64,000 bases of DNA from Rhabdophis nuchalis (GCA_039707465.1 CM077648.1:24304119-24368118), one strand, 5' to 3'; shown: positions 13,056 through 25,053, numbered from the stretch's first letter. Translations and numbers: made by a program. Notes: a model not told the origin generated them from the sequence alone.

Positions 13056-13526
13056 TTCTTCCTTCCTTTCCTTTCCTTTCCTTGCCTTTGGGTCACTGGC
13101 AATGGCGGGCCAGATTTCCTTCCAGGTACACCGGTGGAACCCCCTCTCACCGGTTCTCTAAATTTCACCAACCGGCTCTCGGAGTAGATGCTAGCCTGCA
13201 GAAATCCACCACTGCACACGTGACTCCCTCCTCAGGCTCCGGAGGCTTTCCTGAAGCCTGGGGAGGGTAAAAATGGCCTCCCCAACCCCCTGGAAGTTGG
13301 AAATGGATCATTTCTGAACTTTCGGTTGGCCCGTTGGAGCCGTTTTTCACCCTCCCCAGGCTTCAGGAAAGCCTGGGGAGGGTGAAAACTACATACCTTG
13401 GCCCTCCAGAAGGGCAAATAATCAATTGGCCAGTGCACATGCACACTGAAACTGACGGCTGGCATGCCATCAAATACAGCTCTGCATGCCACCTGTGGCA
13501 TACGTGCCATAGGTTCGCAACCACAG
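12715..13526. mobile_element. hAT MITE, 'gtgatggtgaacc' family, split by a second MITE
   Basis: The left end agtgatggtgaacct and right end taggttcgcaaccaca mirror the family ends. The middle is interrupted at 12832-13214. No clean target duplication is left. Confidence 0.6.
12832..13214. mobile_element. hAT MITE, 'agtggtgggttt' family, nested
   Basis: Ends cagtggtgggtttcaaa and aaatccaccactg are inverted. A perfect duplication cacacgtg lies at 12824-12831 and 13215-13222. It contains a (CTTT)n tract at about 13008-13073. Confidence 0.85.
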
Positions 13527-14252
13527 CTCTTTTTTTGTCCATTGATTTTTGGGCAAGTCAATAAACTCTGAATACTGCTAAATCAAGTTATCTTCTCTTA
13601 CAGAAGTCTTTTTCACGACATAGGGAAATGAAGTTCAATGAGTATTTGTACTCCTTGAGCTATAAGCTTCATCCTGGTCTAATATCCCATAAACGTATCA
13701 GTAGGAATGATACCTATAAAACAGATGGCAACCTAAGGGGCTTAATGAATAAAAACAGAGCTTCTGCCACATTTTAATGAAATTTGGTTATTATACTTCA
13801 AAGATTCATAATACAAGATTCATAATAAGTACCGTAGTTATGTCCAATTGAAGAAAACAGGATTGACTCAAATAAATAAACGAATTAGATTAAGTCACCC
13901 ATGGGGGCGTATGAAACAGGTTTTAGTTCAACATGTACATCTTGGTTTTTCTAGTCAAAGTACTCTTAAGGACACCATTGACCAAATCCAAAGAAGTCAG
14001 TGAAAAAATAAACTATGCTAATGGTATTTACAATTCTTACACAACCTGGAAGAAAACTTCTCAACTTATACATCATGATATTTTGGAAGTTGTATTGAAA
14101 CTTGACCCATAAGGATGATACAAGCTGTATACACATTCTAAAGATTCAAATAATCTCAGTAACAGCTTGTGCATCTATATCTCAGGTTATTTTCTTAGAC
14201 CATGCTCTTTTAGCACTCGAAACAACACTTCTGTGAATGGGAAGGAGATATC
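13527..14252. other. AT-rich non-coding sequence, nothing recognised
   Basis: No gene or repeat family recognised. Confidence 0.35.
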
Positions 14253-14260
14253 CACTAGTG

Positions 14261-14395
14261 CAGGGGTTTGCAAAGTTGGCTCTTTTATGACTGGTGAACT
14301 TCAACTCTCAGAATTCCCCAGCCAGCTTTGCTGGCTGGGGAATTCTGGGAGTTGAAGTCCATCAGTCTTAAAAGGGCCAACTTTGCAGACCCCTG
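14261..14395. mobile_element. Palindromic hAT MITE
   Basis: Ends caggggtttgcaaagttgg and ccaactttgcagacccctg. A perfect duplication cactagtg lies at 14253-14260 and 14396-14403. Long complementary arms fold around gccagctttgctggctgg. Confidence 0.85.
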
Positions 14396-14403
14396 CACTA
14401 GTG

Positions 14404-16149
14404 GAATACCAACGTAGACCCACAATATCATATTTACTTCTTACATATGAAAGGCAAAAGGCTGTTTCCTAACATTAATCCACTAGTACAAAATCAGATA
14501 GATTAAAAACTACACATTTTACATTCAGGTCCATATAGCTACAACTAATTTCCTGAGATTATGGCAATAGTCAGTCGCCTCTGGTAAATATCTAGCAAAT
14601 TTTACTGGAATTCCTAAGACATTCTTAATATGTCCACCATTCTCATGGAAAACTAAACTTGAATATTAAAAAAATACAATGCATGTCAGTTTTACAATAA
14701 CCTGGAATGAAACTTTAAAATTGTATGAAATTTTAATATCCTCCCTTCCCCTCCAAGATAGTCAATGAACATAATTCACAAAGTTGCTATAAAACTAGCA
14801 GATTCATCTGAAGCTAATCTTACTATTAGTTATATGGAGAGATAACTAAACTGTGAGTATTAACAGGATATGTTAACATGATCGCTTTATCATGGGGAAA
14901 ATGCAAGAACAGATTGTGCCTAATAATTAATGATAATATTTATCTGCATGGCTCATTAAGATGTCCCTTTTTAAACAGCCGGTTTTGATGTTATTTTATA
15001 CAATATTTTATATAGCTTGACATATTACATGTTATCATCATTGATGTTGGCTCCTGAGGCTTTTGGACAGGATGATCTGATGTTCTTTTTCAAAGTAATC
15101 TTAAAACTTTCTACTCTGCATCTCTGCCACTTACTTTCCCTTTTAACTACTGTTGACCTGTTCAGATAACTTAGTGGACTTGTTTTCACAGGTTGCCATG
15201 ACCATTTAATTATTAGTTTAACTGTCTAAGTATCAAAAGATGACTGACAAAGAAGCAGACCACTTAGACAGACATTTTAAATTTAGAAATCTAAATTTCA
15301 AGGTTATCCGCATCATTTATGAAATTAAATTATATCACCTATGGCAGATTATCATGTATTTTCAAGTAAATGTTGAGAATTTGGAGCAGTTCAGCTATCT
15401 ATATTTTACTGCAGAGACATGATGTTTCATAGGATGCTAAGAAATTATATTATTTCATTTCAATATTGCAATACGAAAGTTGGGCCTCCTTTTTTCAGGA
15501 TATTTATACATTACAAATGATTCTCAGATATGTGCCATTAAACAAGTAGTAAAACTAGCAAAAATTGTTACGCACTATTAACTTTTTGGGGTCTTATCTA
15601 TTGAATCTATTTATTAATTTTTATTATTAGGTATGAAATACTCCCATTCAGTCCCACAAGTTTTAATAGTGATTTGCATATTTATCTCTAGGGATAAAAA
15701 AAGAAGCCTGAAATTATTTTTAGAATAATCCTGATTGTGCTTCTACAAAAGAAACTGAAAATAGAAGAAAAAATGATGTTACTAAATTCTTTTTATATTC
15801 CAATGACATTTATTTGGGAAATCTTCTGGTATATTATCTCTTGTATAACTGTGATTATTATACCCATATAATTAACATATGTACCACATGCATCAGTATG
15901 CAGTCTATTGTTTATTTGATTTTATTTAAGAGTATCATGTATAAACTGAAATATTATAACATGCTCTTCACAGGATAGCTTTCGAAGATGATTCAACTGG
16001 TGCTAAATATAGCTGCTCAGGTATTGTTTAGGGTGGGCAGTCAGATCATTTGACATTATTTACCACTGTATCAGTTTCTATTGCATTTCTATGCCCAACT
16101 CTAACTAGCAGAGCTAATTTAACCGATTCGGGGTGGGGGTGGGGGTGTT
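14404..16149. other. AT-rich non-coding sequence, nothing recognised
   Basis: No gene or repeat family recognised by eye. Confidence 0.35.
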
Positions 16150-16157
16150 ATCTAATG

Positions 16158-16252
16158 CAAGGGTCTCCAACCTTTGCAACTTTAAGTCTGGCTGGAGAAT
16201 TCTGGGAGCTGAAGTCCTTCAGACTTAAAGTTGCAAAGATTGGAGACCCCTG
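16158..16252. mobile_element. Palindromic hAT MITE
   Basis: Ends caagggtctccaacctttg and caaagattggagacccctg. Flanks atctaatg and acctaatg differ at one position. Same family as 5630. Confidence 0.8.
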
Positions 16253-16436
16253 ACCTAATGGACTGTTCTATTTCTAAGTAGAGAAATCTGGTATGAAGGC
16301 CATAACTCCCGTGTGGAAAAATTATTTTAAAGAAATTTCTGCAAAGAAATACAATCCTTCTATTTCCCTCACCACCATTCTGTCAGAATCTATCCTACCA
16401 CCCACCCCCCTCCCCCCCACCATACAGTCACAACTG

Positions 16437-16560
16437 TTGAAGCTTCTTGGATGAGAAGTGAAATGTCTTCTCCCTCAAGGAAAAACAGTCTAGCTGCCTT
16501 TTGAAAAAAGCATGGACAACTATGACTTGGATGACTGAGAATCTCCAAAGACTTTTTAAG
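16437..16560 (+). repeat. Interspersed repeat, unclassified
   Basis: Contains gcttcttggatgagaag and atgacttggatgactgag, shared with the copy at 20811-20950. A LINE or Penelope-type 3' end is possible. I cannot name the family. Confidence 0.5.
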
Positions 16561-17108
16561 AAGTTTGATTATGTGGCTCTTCACTGCAAACTTTTTGTGT
16601 TTACCTTTTCTTTCTCTGTGTTTGTTATCAAACAATGGCATTTACCTGAAATGGGTGAAGGTGCTTTAGGCATGGAGATTTGGGGCTTGGTTTTAACTAT
16701 TTCACTCTTTTTATCAGCTTTCCTGAGGTTGATGTTCTATAGATGTATTAAAAAAGGTTAAATATAGAGTGGCTTTATGGTAAAATTGCTTAAATTATTT
16801 TAAAGTTTTAGTATAATTTATGCAGTTAAATGTACAATAAACATTGCATTGTTGAGGTTAAAAAGTGTCTGGAGACACTTTTAAATAGAGACTCTCTTTA
16901 AATGGATACCAAGTTCTCTAAAGATGTTAAAATTCAAAGGGGCATTGCAACAGCTGATCAGCAGAGACCTATAGATCTGTTCTTGTCACTTAATCTATTT
17001 GGTCTGATATTGCCAGCTGCCTCACTCAGAAATCTTCAATTCTCCCCACACTTCAGAACATTCAATTAAATGAAATTCTCATGGCTCCATAACATCTGAG
17101 TAAAGAGG
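16561..17108. other. AT-rich non-coding sequence, nothing recognised
   Basis: No gene or repeat family recognised by eye. Confidence 0.35.
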
Positions 17109-17360
17109 GCAGAACAAGAAGCAAGGGTGGAAACTAATCAAGGAGAGAAGCAACTTAGAACTGAGGAGAAATTTCCTGACAGTTAGAACAATTAGTCAGT
17201 GGAACAGCTTGCCTCCAGAAGTTGTGAATGCCCCAACACTGCAAGTCTTTAAGATGTTGGATAGCCATTTGTCTGAAGTGGTATAGGGTTTCCTGCCTAG
17301 GCAGGGGGTTGGACTAGAAGACCTCCAAGGTCCCTTCCAACTCTGCTATTGTATTGTATT
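17109..17360 (+). mobile_element. CR1 LINE 3' end
   Basis: Reads from the last CR1 codons (TRSKGGN, QWNSLPPEV-type) through gggggttggactagaag to ccaactctgctattg repeats. 5'-truncated. Confidence 0.88.
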
Positions 17361-19108
17361 TGGGTGAATTTACCAATGAAGTCAACATTTAGGGTGAATA
17401 AATCACACTTTTTTTGAAAGAATATCTACTGAAATGGAAGATGTGCATACATTTAGTAAAATCTGAAATAATGCCATCTACCTCTGATTTAAACAGTCAT
17501 ATTGTTATAATATATAAGATATATTGGTGAAAAATGAACACATTGTTAAAAAAAAAACCACATTTACCTCAAGTTACAATAAAATTTGTAGCTAAAAATG
17601 CACAACAGAAAACACGGTTTTACTTTGTGACAGATAATAATAGTAACAATAAAAACAAATTTTATGCACTTATTAATCTTCAATAATAAAACCACATTTT
17701 GGTGAATCAGATCCCAGAAATGACAGAAATACATGTTCTCTCAATAAAGCTTTTTATCAACTGGAACAAGTTATGGTAAGGTTAAGCATAAGGTTATGGG
17801 TACAGGTTAATAACTTAACAATTATATGGTTGTATGTAATGCAATATGAAGAAAAAAACCTAATTTTGAGTATGATGGTTGATTATTTTTCTCAGTATCC
17901 AATAGAACAAGAGCCAGAGAGCACACCAAGTTTTTTCTGCTGATTTTCCAGTAGCTATTTTAATCATATTACCAGTCTATTATTCATAAAACAATCTCCC
18001 TATATAGCTGAGTATCACGGAACAATGTAATCTACAATTACAGAAAACCAAACGTTGAAAATGTCTCTTTATAACTGATCACTATCCACACAGCTGAGTG
18101 GCCTCACATTGTCAACATTATATTTCCAAGGAAAAACAGTCCATTGCCATCCACATAACCTCTTTTAATGTCCTTTTCTTAAGGACGGATTCTATGGCTG
18201 CTTCCATTTCTCTTAGTAAACTGAATTGTAGTTATCAGCTCTTCAAGTGTGAAAGTTTTACGGATAATTTATAACTACTAACATTATTTCAACGCACACA
18301 CAACACCCAGGAATTTCTATTCAGACTTGAAAGCTAAGTACCAATGGATCACTGGAAGATATCTGGAGCATAACACGAAACTACTTCTCAGTATGATTAG
18401 AATGAAAAAATAAATTGTAGTATATAACTATTTGGTCATGGTGAAGGCCTTAATAACACTAATGAGGTCCAATGAAAGGGAAACCAAAGGGTAGGACAGT
18501 TAAGCTATATTTAATATAGTAGCTCAACAGGAAGACAGTGTTTCGTTCCAGAGATCAGTTTTGAAATATTTAAAACCAAGCCCAGATTGCCTGACTCTCT
18601 GCTCCATAGGAGTGGGTTTGGGAAGCAAAAAGCATGAAGATGGATGTTATGTCCTTATGCAAAATTCCCTTTGGTTCTTCACTTCATGAAAGAGGTGATA
18701 GTGAGCCATGCCCCTCAGTCTATAATTTACAGAAGGAATTATATTAATGTACACTAATGGGGGGAAAATAAGTACTCTCTCTGGATAAATAATGATTATG
18801 CTTTTTTAAACCTACCATAAATCTAAATGAATGTTGTGGATGGGTGTGAATACATAGAGCTGTGTGTGACATCAATCTTTAGTTTGTATATTTTCTACTA
18901 TTGCCTGCATGCATTGACTTTTTATATTGTTATATTGTTACAGAATACCTTTTTATGGAAAAAAAACCCCAGTGATCTTCTTTGGGTGAGCTTCACATAA
19001 GAAAAAAGGAGTGTTCTTAAAAAAAAAAAAAGCTAGTATGCAAGCAACATTTCATTCAAATGTAATTGAGGCATCAAGTAGCTGATTTTTGTTGGCTTGT
19101 GACAAGTA
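17361..19108. other. AT-rich non-coding sequence, nothing recognised
   Basis: No gene or repeat family recognised by eye. Confidence 0.35.
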
Positions 19109-19506
19109 GTTGTCAACTTACAACTCCAATTGAGGCCAAAATTTATGTTGCTAAATGAGACAGTTTTTAAGTGAATTTTGCCCCATTTTATAAACTTTTT
19201 TTTTAATAAACAACTGTTTATAAATCATTGCAGTTGTTAAGTTAGTAACGTGGTTGTTAAATGAATCTGGCTTTCCCATTGACTTTGCTTGTTATAAGGT
19301 TGCAGAAGGTGATCACTTGACCCCGGGGCACTACAGCGATCATAAATGTGAGTCAGTTGCCATATTTTGAGTCAATTTTGATCACATGACCATGGAGATG
19401 CTGAAATGGTTGTGTGAAAAATTGTCATATAATAAATTTTTTTCAGTGCCTTTGTAACTTCAAACAGTCACTAAATGAACTGTTGTTAAGTAAAGGACTA
19501 CCCAGA
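19109..19506. mobile_element. Mariner/Tigger-like MITE
   Basis: Matches the squamate MITE built of 'gtcgacttacaac ... gttaagtgaatctggctt ... gatcacatgaccatgg ... gtaaaggactac'. Ends gtagttgtcaactta and taagtaaaggactac are imperfect inverted repeats. Non-coding, diverged. Confidence 0.6.
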
Positions 19507-20034
19507 ATAAGAATTGCTTTTACTCTTTTTTAAAGAAAATATTCATATTTGTGAACAGAAACAGAACTGGTTCTGGTTCTGAATTTGTTCAAATCAGGAG
19601 CCCCTCTAGACTGTGATGACTTGTTACCAGACTACATGTGGACAGAGACGTCAAGTCACTCCAACTTTCTCTTCCTGTCTGAAACAAGGGAAGCATCAGT
19701 TCAGTCATACATGCTCTTCCAATCTTCGACACGCTTCCAATTTATTGCTTTAACATTGGATGTATAGTTCTTTATGTGCCTTGGATAATTGTGCTGTCTT
19801 TACTGCTCAATAAAAATGGGTGGAAAAAGAAAAGAAACAATAAGTTGAAAATTCTAATTTCAACAGAATGGCTAAATTTGGACTTCTTTCTAACTTGGAG
19901 ATGACTGCCGTTATTTAGACTGAAATAGCTTGAAATCTGCAGATTTGTTTTTCAAAATTGGGAAACTGCAGCTCAAGATAGTCTTTCTGTAACATATTCC
20001 CCACATTTAACTAAATTATAGCTAATTTAACAGA

Positions 20035-20123
20035 TTCAGTTTTGGAGGTTCACACAAGATGGTGAGCTAGCTATAGACTGTCTATCACTAGCTCAATATC
20101 TTGTGTGAACCTCCAAAACTGAA
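20035..20123. repeat. Near-perfect 89-bp palindrome
   Basis: Perfect 26-bp outer arms (20035-20060 and 20098-20123, core ggaggttcacacaagat). Inner arms gagctag/ctagctc and atagac/gtctat meet at a one-base centre. It matches no repeat family that I know. Confidence 0.8.
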
Positions 20124-20810
20124 CATGAATGTATGCTAAAACTGAAGTTGCTATTTTGTGATGCTACATTACATGAATTACCTATACCTGCACAGATGCT
20201 TGTATACAACAAAGAAACAAGTAACTCAAGTGAGGATGTTTTAAAATGTAGTGATATGTATTTTGCTGGCCACAACTGTGGTGCAATTATCTCATACACA
20301 CACCCAGAAAATGTAAAAGATGCAGAACTTCCTTATCAGGAAAAATGTGCTTACAGACTCATTCATGAATGCTATTTACTCTTACATATATTTCTTTCCC
20401 ACTGCTTCACCCCTTTATTGTCAGGGAAGTGTCTGTATGTTCATTATCAAAAATTATTTAATCGTGGCATTTTACAGCTATGAGTCTAACTTACTTTTTG
20501 AGAAACCGTGGAAGTCAACAGGATTTTAGTATTTGTTTAGACAGGGTTGTATATGTTAGGATGCTTTGCAGAAGACAGATGCACTGATGAAAATGAATTT
20601 TGAACTCAAATGAAAGTTCATAAGGATATAGGAGCTATATCGCATCAGACAAAAACTAATCAACTCCATCAATCTATAGGCTGCAGTGGAGGATGGAAAG
20701 AGATGATCTAAGGCTAACATGGCATCTCAGCCATAGAAATCAAAGGCACACATGCAGAGAATTATGAGAAGGTTCGGTTTTTTATTCAGATTTTGCCTGC
20801 TAACACTATT

Positions 20811-20950
20811 CCAAAGGTGCTTTTTCAGGAGGCAACAGGCATTTTTTTCTTTTGAAGATGTTTCGCTTCTTGGATGAAAGTCCAGTTGCCTGCTGAAAAA
20901 GCATCTTTGGGACAATCATGACTTGGATGACTGAGAATCTCTACAGACTT
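20811..20950 (+). repeat. Interspersed repeat with inverted duplication
   Basis: Shares cttcttggatga and atgacttggatgactgag with 16437. A 26-bp segment starting ccaaaggtgctttttcagg (20811-20836) returns inverted at 20886-20911, giving a stem-loop. Confidence 0.5.
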
Positions 20951-23039
20951 CCTGCTAATGCTAGTTTTCCTTTAAATGGACATAAGGACAATATTTGTAA
21001 AAGGTTGATGAAGGAAGTTTTCTTTGGTAAATATTTCTTCTCTCCTGAATTTTAAGATTCTCAGCAAATACAAGCTTAGAAACTTGCCATTTGCTCAGAA
21101 ATTATCTGAGTTAACTGCTAAGGTTGAAATCTGGCATCAACTTACTGGAAAGTAAACACTTTGCATAAAACACTAACCCACATTACATTAAGTTATGGTT
21201 TAATGACAATCTCATTGTCTGGATTTGTATAATAAACTGAACTATAAACTAACCATATAGCCTTGGTTCATGCAAGCAGCTAATCTAAAATATGCTTGGC
21301 TAGTTAGCAGTGCAGTCATGAAAACAGTTCTAGTGTAATTTACTTCTGTATAAAGGTGGCATATATGTTTAGAGCAACACAAGATACCATTTTGTTAGAC
21401 TGAATAGGGCAGTGAACTTTATCCTATCCAATTAGTTTTCAAGTATATCTTAGTATTTTTAAGAAATCTATCCCTGGTAAACATGCTGAGAACTGCAGGC
21501 TTTCCTTGCTTTCCTTGCTTATAACTAGTTAGCAAAATCAAGATTGGTTTTTAAGGAGGAGTATTGAAAAATTGTGCAGGAGAGTACACTTAATGCACCC
21601 AGGAACAGAAAAACGTTATCATTTTTAGTTATGGTTTAGTGTTCAAATTCAGCATTTACTGTTTATTGTAAAAATCACAATATACATTCTCGGTAACGTT
21701 CTATGAAATAAACAGGAGTGTTTGCAACCAAAAATAACAGGTACATTTATATACAACTGTTTTTTATCAGCTGAAATATAGTCCGTAGAGACTGTTGCAT
21801 CAATGTGATATTGGATTATCATATATGCACAATAAGCAGCTATGGAAAATATATGTGGAATAAGTTATTAAACTTTCCAAAAGGATAGTTCAATTTTGCA
21901 AGGGAAGAAGAAAAAATCAGTATCACTCAAGTGCTTTCCTTTCCCTCCCTATTTTTTTCTAAATGAAATGTTAAACTTAGTAGTAACATTAACACATTAA
22001 AAAAAAAAATCCATGTATAAGTTAATTCCTATTAATGACAGTTGCAACTCGTGAGTTGCTAATTTCAGCTTACATCTTAAAGTTCCATAAAGAACTTTAT
22101 TTCTCAAATCAAACACACTGATCTGATAGGTTCATCTACCTGGTAATACTATAGTTTTAATAATCACAGGGTTTAAATCATTACAAGTCTTTCCTCTCTT
22201 TTCTTCCATCTAAAAATAATGCTATTAAACATTTTACATGTTTTTCTTCTTTGACTGCTAAACTAAATACATGAACTGAAAATCCAGAATATCCTTTTTA
22301 CTTTTTTAAAGTCTACTAAACTTGAAGACCTTTTCTGGTCTATGATACATTGTCAATTCTGAGTTTTTAAAAATAAATGCATATACATTTCAAGCACAAA
22401 TACTCATATTCTTTATCAGATTGTAAAATATACTACAAAGGGCTATTTTTGGTAAGGATGTATCATTATCCAAAGTATTACTTTTGGTATGCTTGGCTAA
22501 CTTCTTCACGACCAATTGTTTTCTTGTAATAAATTATCAAAAAAACCCAACCCCCAAATTACCTAGTTCATTTTAGATGAATGTAGGACCATTTTAAGAT
22601 GTGGAATCAGCTTTAGAAAAGTAAACTCTTCTAATTTTCAAACAAAGCAAAATCTACACAGCAAATAAGGAAGGAAAGGATCCACTCTACTTGCCAAAGT
22701 TATTTTAGAACTTAAAAAGTTTCATGACTACTAAAACGTTTGGACTTTCTTTTTTTTTTTTTTAAATGCCCTTCACCATTACTTTCACATTAAGTAAAAA
22801 TAGTTTACATGTCACCAAACAACACACCTTGAAGTAACAGATAAAAATATAGACCATAGATTCCAATCAATTTACTTGTAATATACAACTTGGGAATGTG
22901 TATTTAAAAAAAAAAGAATAGAAGAAATCTTCGTGTAATGATTGTAAAGGGTGGGGGAAAAATCCCCTCGGGAATTGAGCGATTTCGTGGCATTTTTCCC
23001 CTTTCCAAATCCCATTTTAGACAAACTTTCCGGGTATTC
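20951..23039. other. Unique AT-rich CXXC4 intron sequence
   Basis: Follows the coding-exon donor in gene orientation. No transposon is recognised. The expected last CXXC4 exon (RTPVP...RWFF-like with a stop) was searched for by eye on the minus strand and not found. Confidence 0.45.
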
Positions 23040-23409
23040 CTGTCTGTCGAATCCCCCCCCGCCCCCTCCCCCAAAACGCCCCAAGGCCCCGGCCAGGTTT
23101 TTTATTTATTTATTGCAGAGGGCCGGCCTCCTCACTCCCCCTCCTCCAAAACCGGGTCCAGACAGCAGTCCAATCCAACCCCACCCCCAGGCTGAGGACG
23201 TGTGGCTTATGTTTTGTGCACAGTACTACGGAGAGGCAACCAAGTGGGGGGAGGGCGAGGTGGGGGGGGTCTCTTCCCCTCGCCCCTCACAACCTGAAGG
23301 AGGCTTCGGAAAAGGGGTGCTGCATCTTGAAACTAGACAAGAAGCACTGAAGAGGTGGGGGAAGGGGGTTCACGAGGGACGGCGGGAGGCTGGGAAGAAA
23401 GAAATCATC

Positions 23410-23419
23410 TCCTCTGACC
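23410..23419 (-). other. CXXC4: Splice donor ending the CXXC4 coding exon
   Basis: On the minus strand the exon ends CTAGAG at 23419 and the intron begins GTCAGAGG at 23418. The break falls after the conserved GTSLE residues, where vertebrate CXXC4 switches to its last exon, in phase 0. The C at intron +3 is weaker than the usual A or G. Beyond this point the reading frame continues without any resemblance to the family. Confidence 0.75.
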
Positions 23420-24549
23420 TCTAGCGAAGTGCCAGGTTTTTTCTTTAGCTCTTCACATTTCCTAAATTTGCAGATCTGGTGTCCCGTTTTGCGGTTCCTG
23501 CAACTGCTGCAGACGCCACAGTTGATGAGCCTCTTGCAGGGCACGCAGACCCCACACCTTTTCCTCTTCTTCTTGGCTGGGTTGCCGCCGCCCCCTCCTC
23601 CTCCTCCTCCCGCGCCGCCGCCGCCGCCCCCTCCTCCACCACCGCCGCCCCCGCCTCCTCCTCCTCCGGCGGCTCCCAAGGAGGAGGACGACGAAGAGGC
23701 GGAGGAATGGCTCTGCGGGCAGTCTGCCAGATTGGCAATTTGAAACGCGCTGTCTGTGACGGCTGCCGAGGCTGCTGCGGGGGAGTGCAGGGCTGTCATG
23801 ACGATGACCCCGGGAGGTAATGAGATGCCCCCTAAAGCCGGGATAGCGGAAAAAGTCCCCACGCGCTCGGGGAGATTCATTATCTCTGCTTCGGCGGCGC
23901 CGCATTTGAGCTTGTTCATGCAGTCCCCAGCCAAAGGTCTGCAGTGTTCCGGGGCTAAGGTGGAGAGGAAATTATTATTGGCCATTTGCAACGAGGGCTG
24001 CTCGGCTGGCGCGCAGCCAGGCTTGCCGAGGCGCTGCGACTCGTTCCGGTGGTGCAAACTCCCGCCGCCGCTCCTGCCGGCGGCGTGCAGGGAAGAGGCG
24101 GGCGAGGAAGCCGGCGGCGGCGCGGCGACTGACGAAGCGGCGGCGGCGGCGGCGACGGCAGCTGCTTTCCGGGCCACGCCGCCCGCCGCGGCGGCCGCCG
24201 GGTTAGGCCCGCCGACGCCCGCGCCCGCGCCTCCCGCGCCGCTGCCCCACAGCATGGCGGTGGCGGCGGCCGCCGTGGCCGTGTCGCAGTTCCAGGGGGA
24301 CATGCCGATGCGGGCGGCGGCGGCTGCGGCGGCCGTGGGGAAGATGGGGGTGGTGATGCGCGCGATCTTGGCCGCCTGCGGGAAGGCCCCGCCGTTGGTC
24401 TTGTAGAAGGTGGCGAAGGAGCGGTAGCGCTCCATCTCCGAGTTGTAATCCACAAGGCTGTTGAGGGCGCCGTCGGGCAGGTGGTTCTCCTTGGGCAGCC
24501 CCGGCGCCTCCGGGTTGGGCCCCGTCTCCACGCACACGTTGGTGTTCAT
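23419..24549 (-). CDS. CXXC4: CXXC-type zinc finger protein 4 (IDAX), large coding exon, 3' partial
   Basis: Encodes 377 residues and ends at a splice donor after a complete codon (Glu377). The N-terminus [10 protein letters not shown] and the block around residues 35-60 match the long CXXC4 isoform. The C-terminus holds a full CXXC domain: basic NLS KKKRKR (326-331), then cysteines 332, 335, 338, 344, 347, 350, 360 and 365 in the CXXCXXC / CXXCXXC / C..C order. KTGHQI (354-359) is the KTxxxI-type motif linked to binding the Dishevelled PDZ domain. Family knowledge: the protein binds unmethylated CpG DNA and Dishevelled, inhibits canonical Wnt signalling and can down-regulate TET2. Alanine tracts lie in the N-terminal half, and a glycine tract of more than 25 residues broken by one alanine precedes the NLS. 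The ATG is the first in frame; the open frame upstream has only a TTG. It has A at -3. The last exon (about 14 residues in other vertebrates) was not found in the window. Confidence 0.96.
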
Positions 24550-24844
24550 GGTGCCCAAGGGGTGCGGGTGGGCTTGGGGCAGCAGGGTGGGAGGGAAGGG
24601 GGAGGAGGAGGAGGAGAGGAAGGGGGGTCCGGGGAGGGCCAGGGGAGGGAAGGGCAGGGCCGGGAGGAGGGCCACTGGAGCCGTCGGGGGGGCGGAGGCG
24701 GGGGCTGGGTGGTCGGAGGGAGGGGGGGGAGGGAAGGGGGGGAAGCGGTATCCTCTAATCCTCTTGCGGGGGCATCTCTCCAGATGGCGAAGTCTCAAGC
24801 AGCCGGCTCTTCCTTGGCATTCTCAAGCCCGGGCACCGTCGCCA
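24550..24844 (-). other. CXXC4: CXXC4 5'-UTR part of coding exon, with splice acceptor
   Basis: The minus strand reads CTCTTTATTTCCAG just before 24844, a pyrimidine-rich acceptor, with AATGACT upstream as a possible branch site. This puts about 295 nt of GC- and CT-rich leader before the ATG at 24549. The exon would then span 24844-23419. The leader frame is open but has no in-frame ATG. Inferred from sequence only. Confidence 0.6.
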
Positions 24845-25053
24845 CTGGAAATAAAGAGAGTCATTTCGGAAAAAAGGTCTACTACGCCAAAGGGGGAGGG
24901 GAGGGGAGGGTGGTGGGAGGAGGAGGAGGAAGGCAGGGGAGAGGGCGGGGGAAACCCGCTGCGTTTGTGTGCTTTTGTTTTGGTTCGGTTTAAAAAAAAA
25001 ACACAGATCCACAAGACACGCAGAGAAGAGGCGTACATCAGTCATTGCAACTC

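Noticed and set aside
17541..17565. Possible end of the last CXXC4 exon (TGG TTT TTT TTT TAA on the minus strand)
   Set aside because: The residues before it do not fit the family, an in-frame stop lies close upstream and there is no acceptor; it is an A-run.
23756..24406. 216-codon plus-strand open frame rich in Ala and Pro
   Set aside because: It is the antisense shadow of the CXXC4 exon; GC bias keeps it open and it matches nothing.
24550..24798. 83-codon N-terminal extension of CXXC4
   Set aside because: The frame is open but its first codon is TTG and there is no ATG; the MNTNV start matches the known long isoform.
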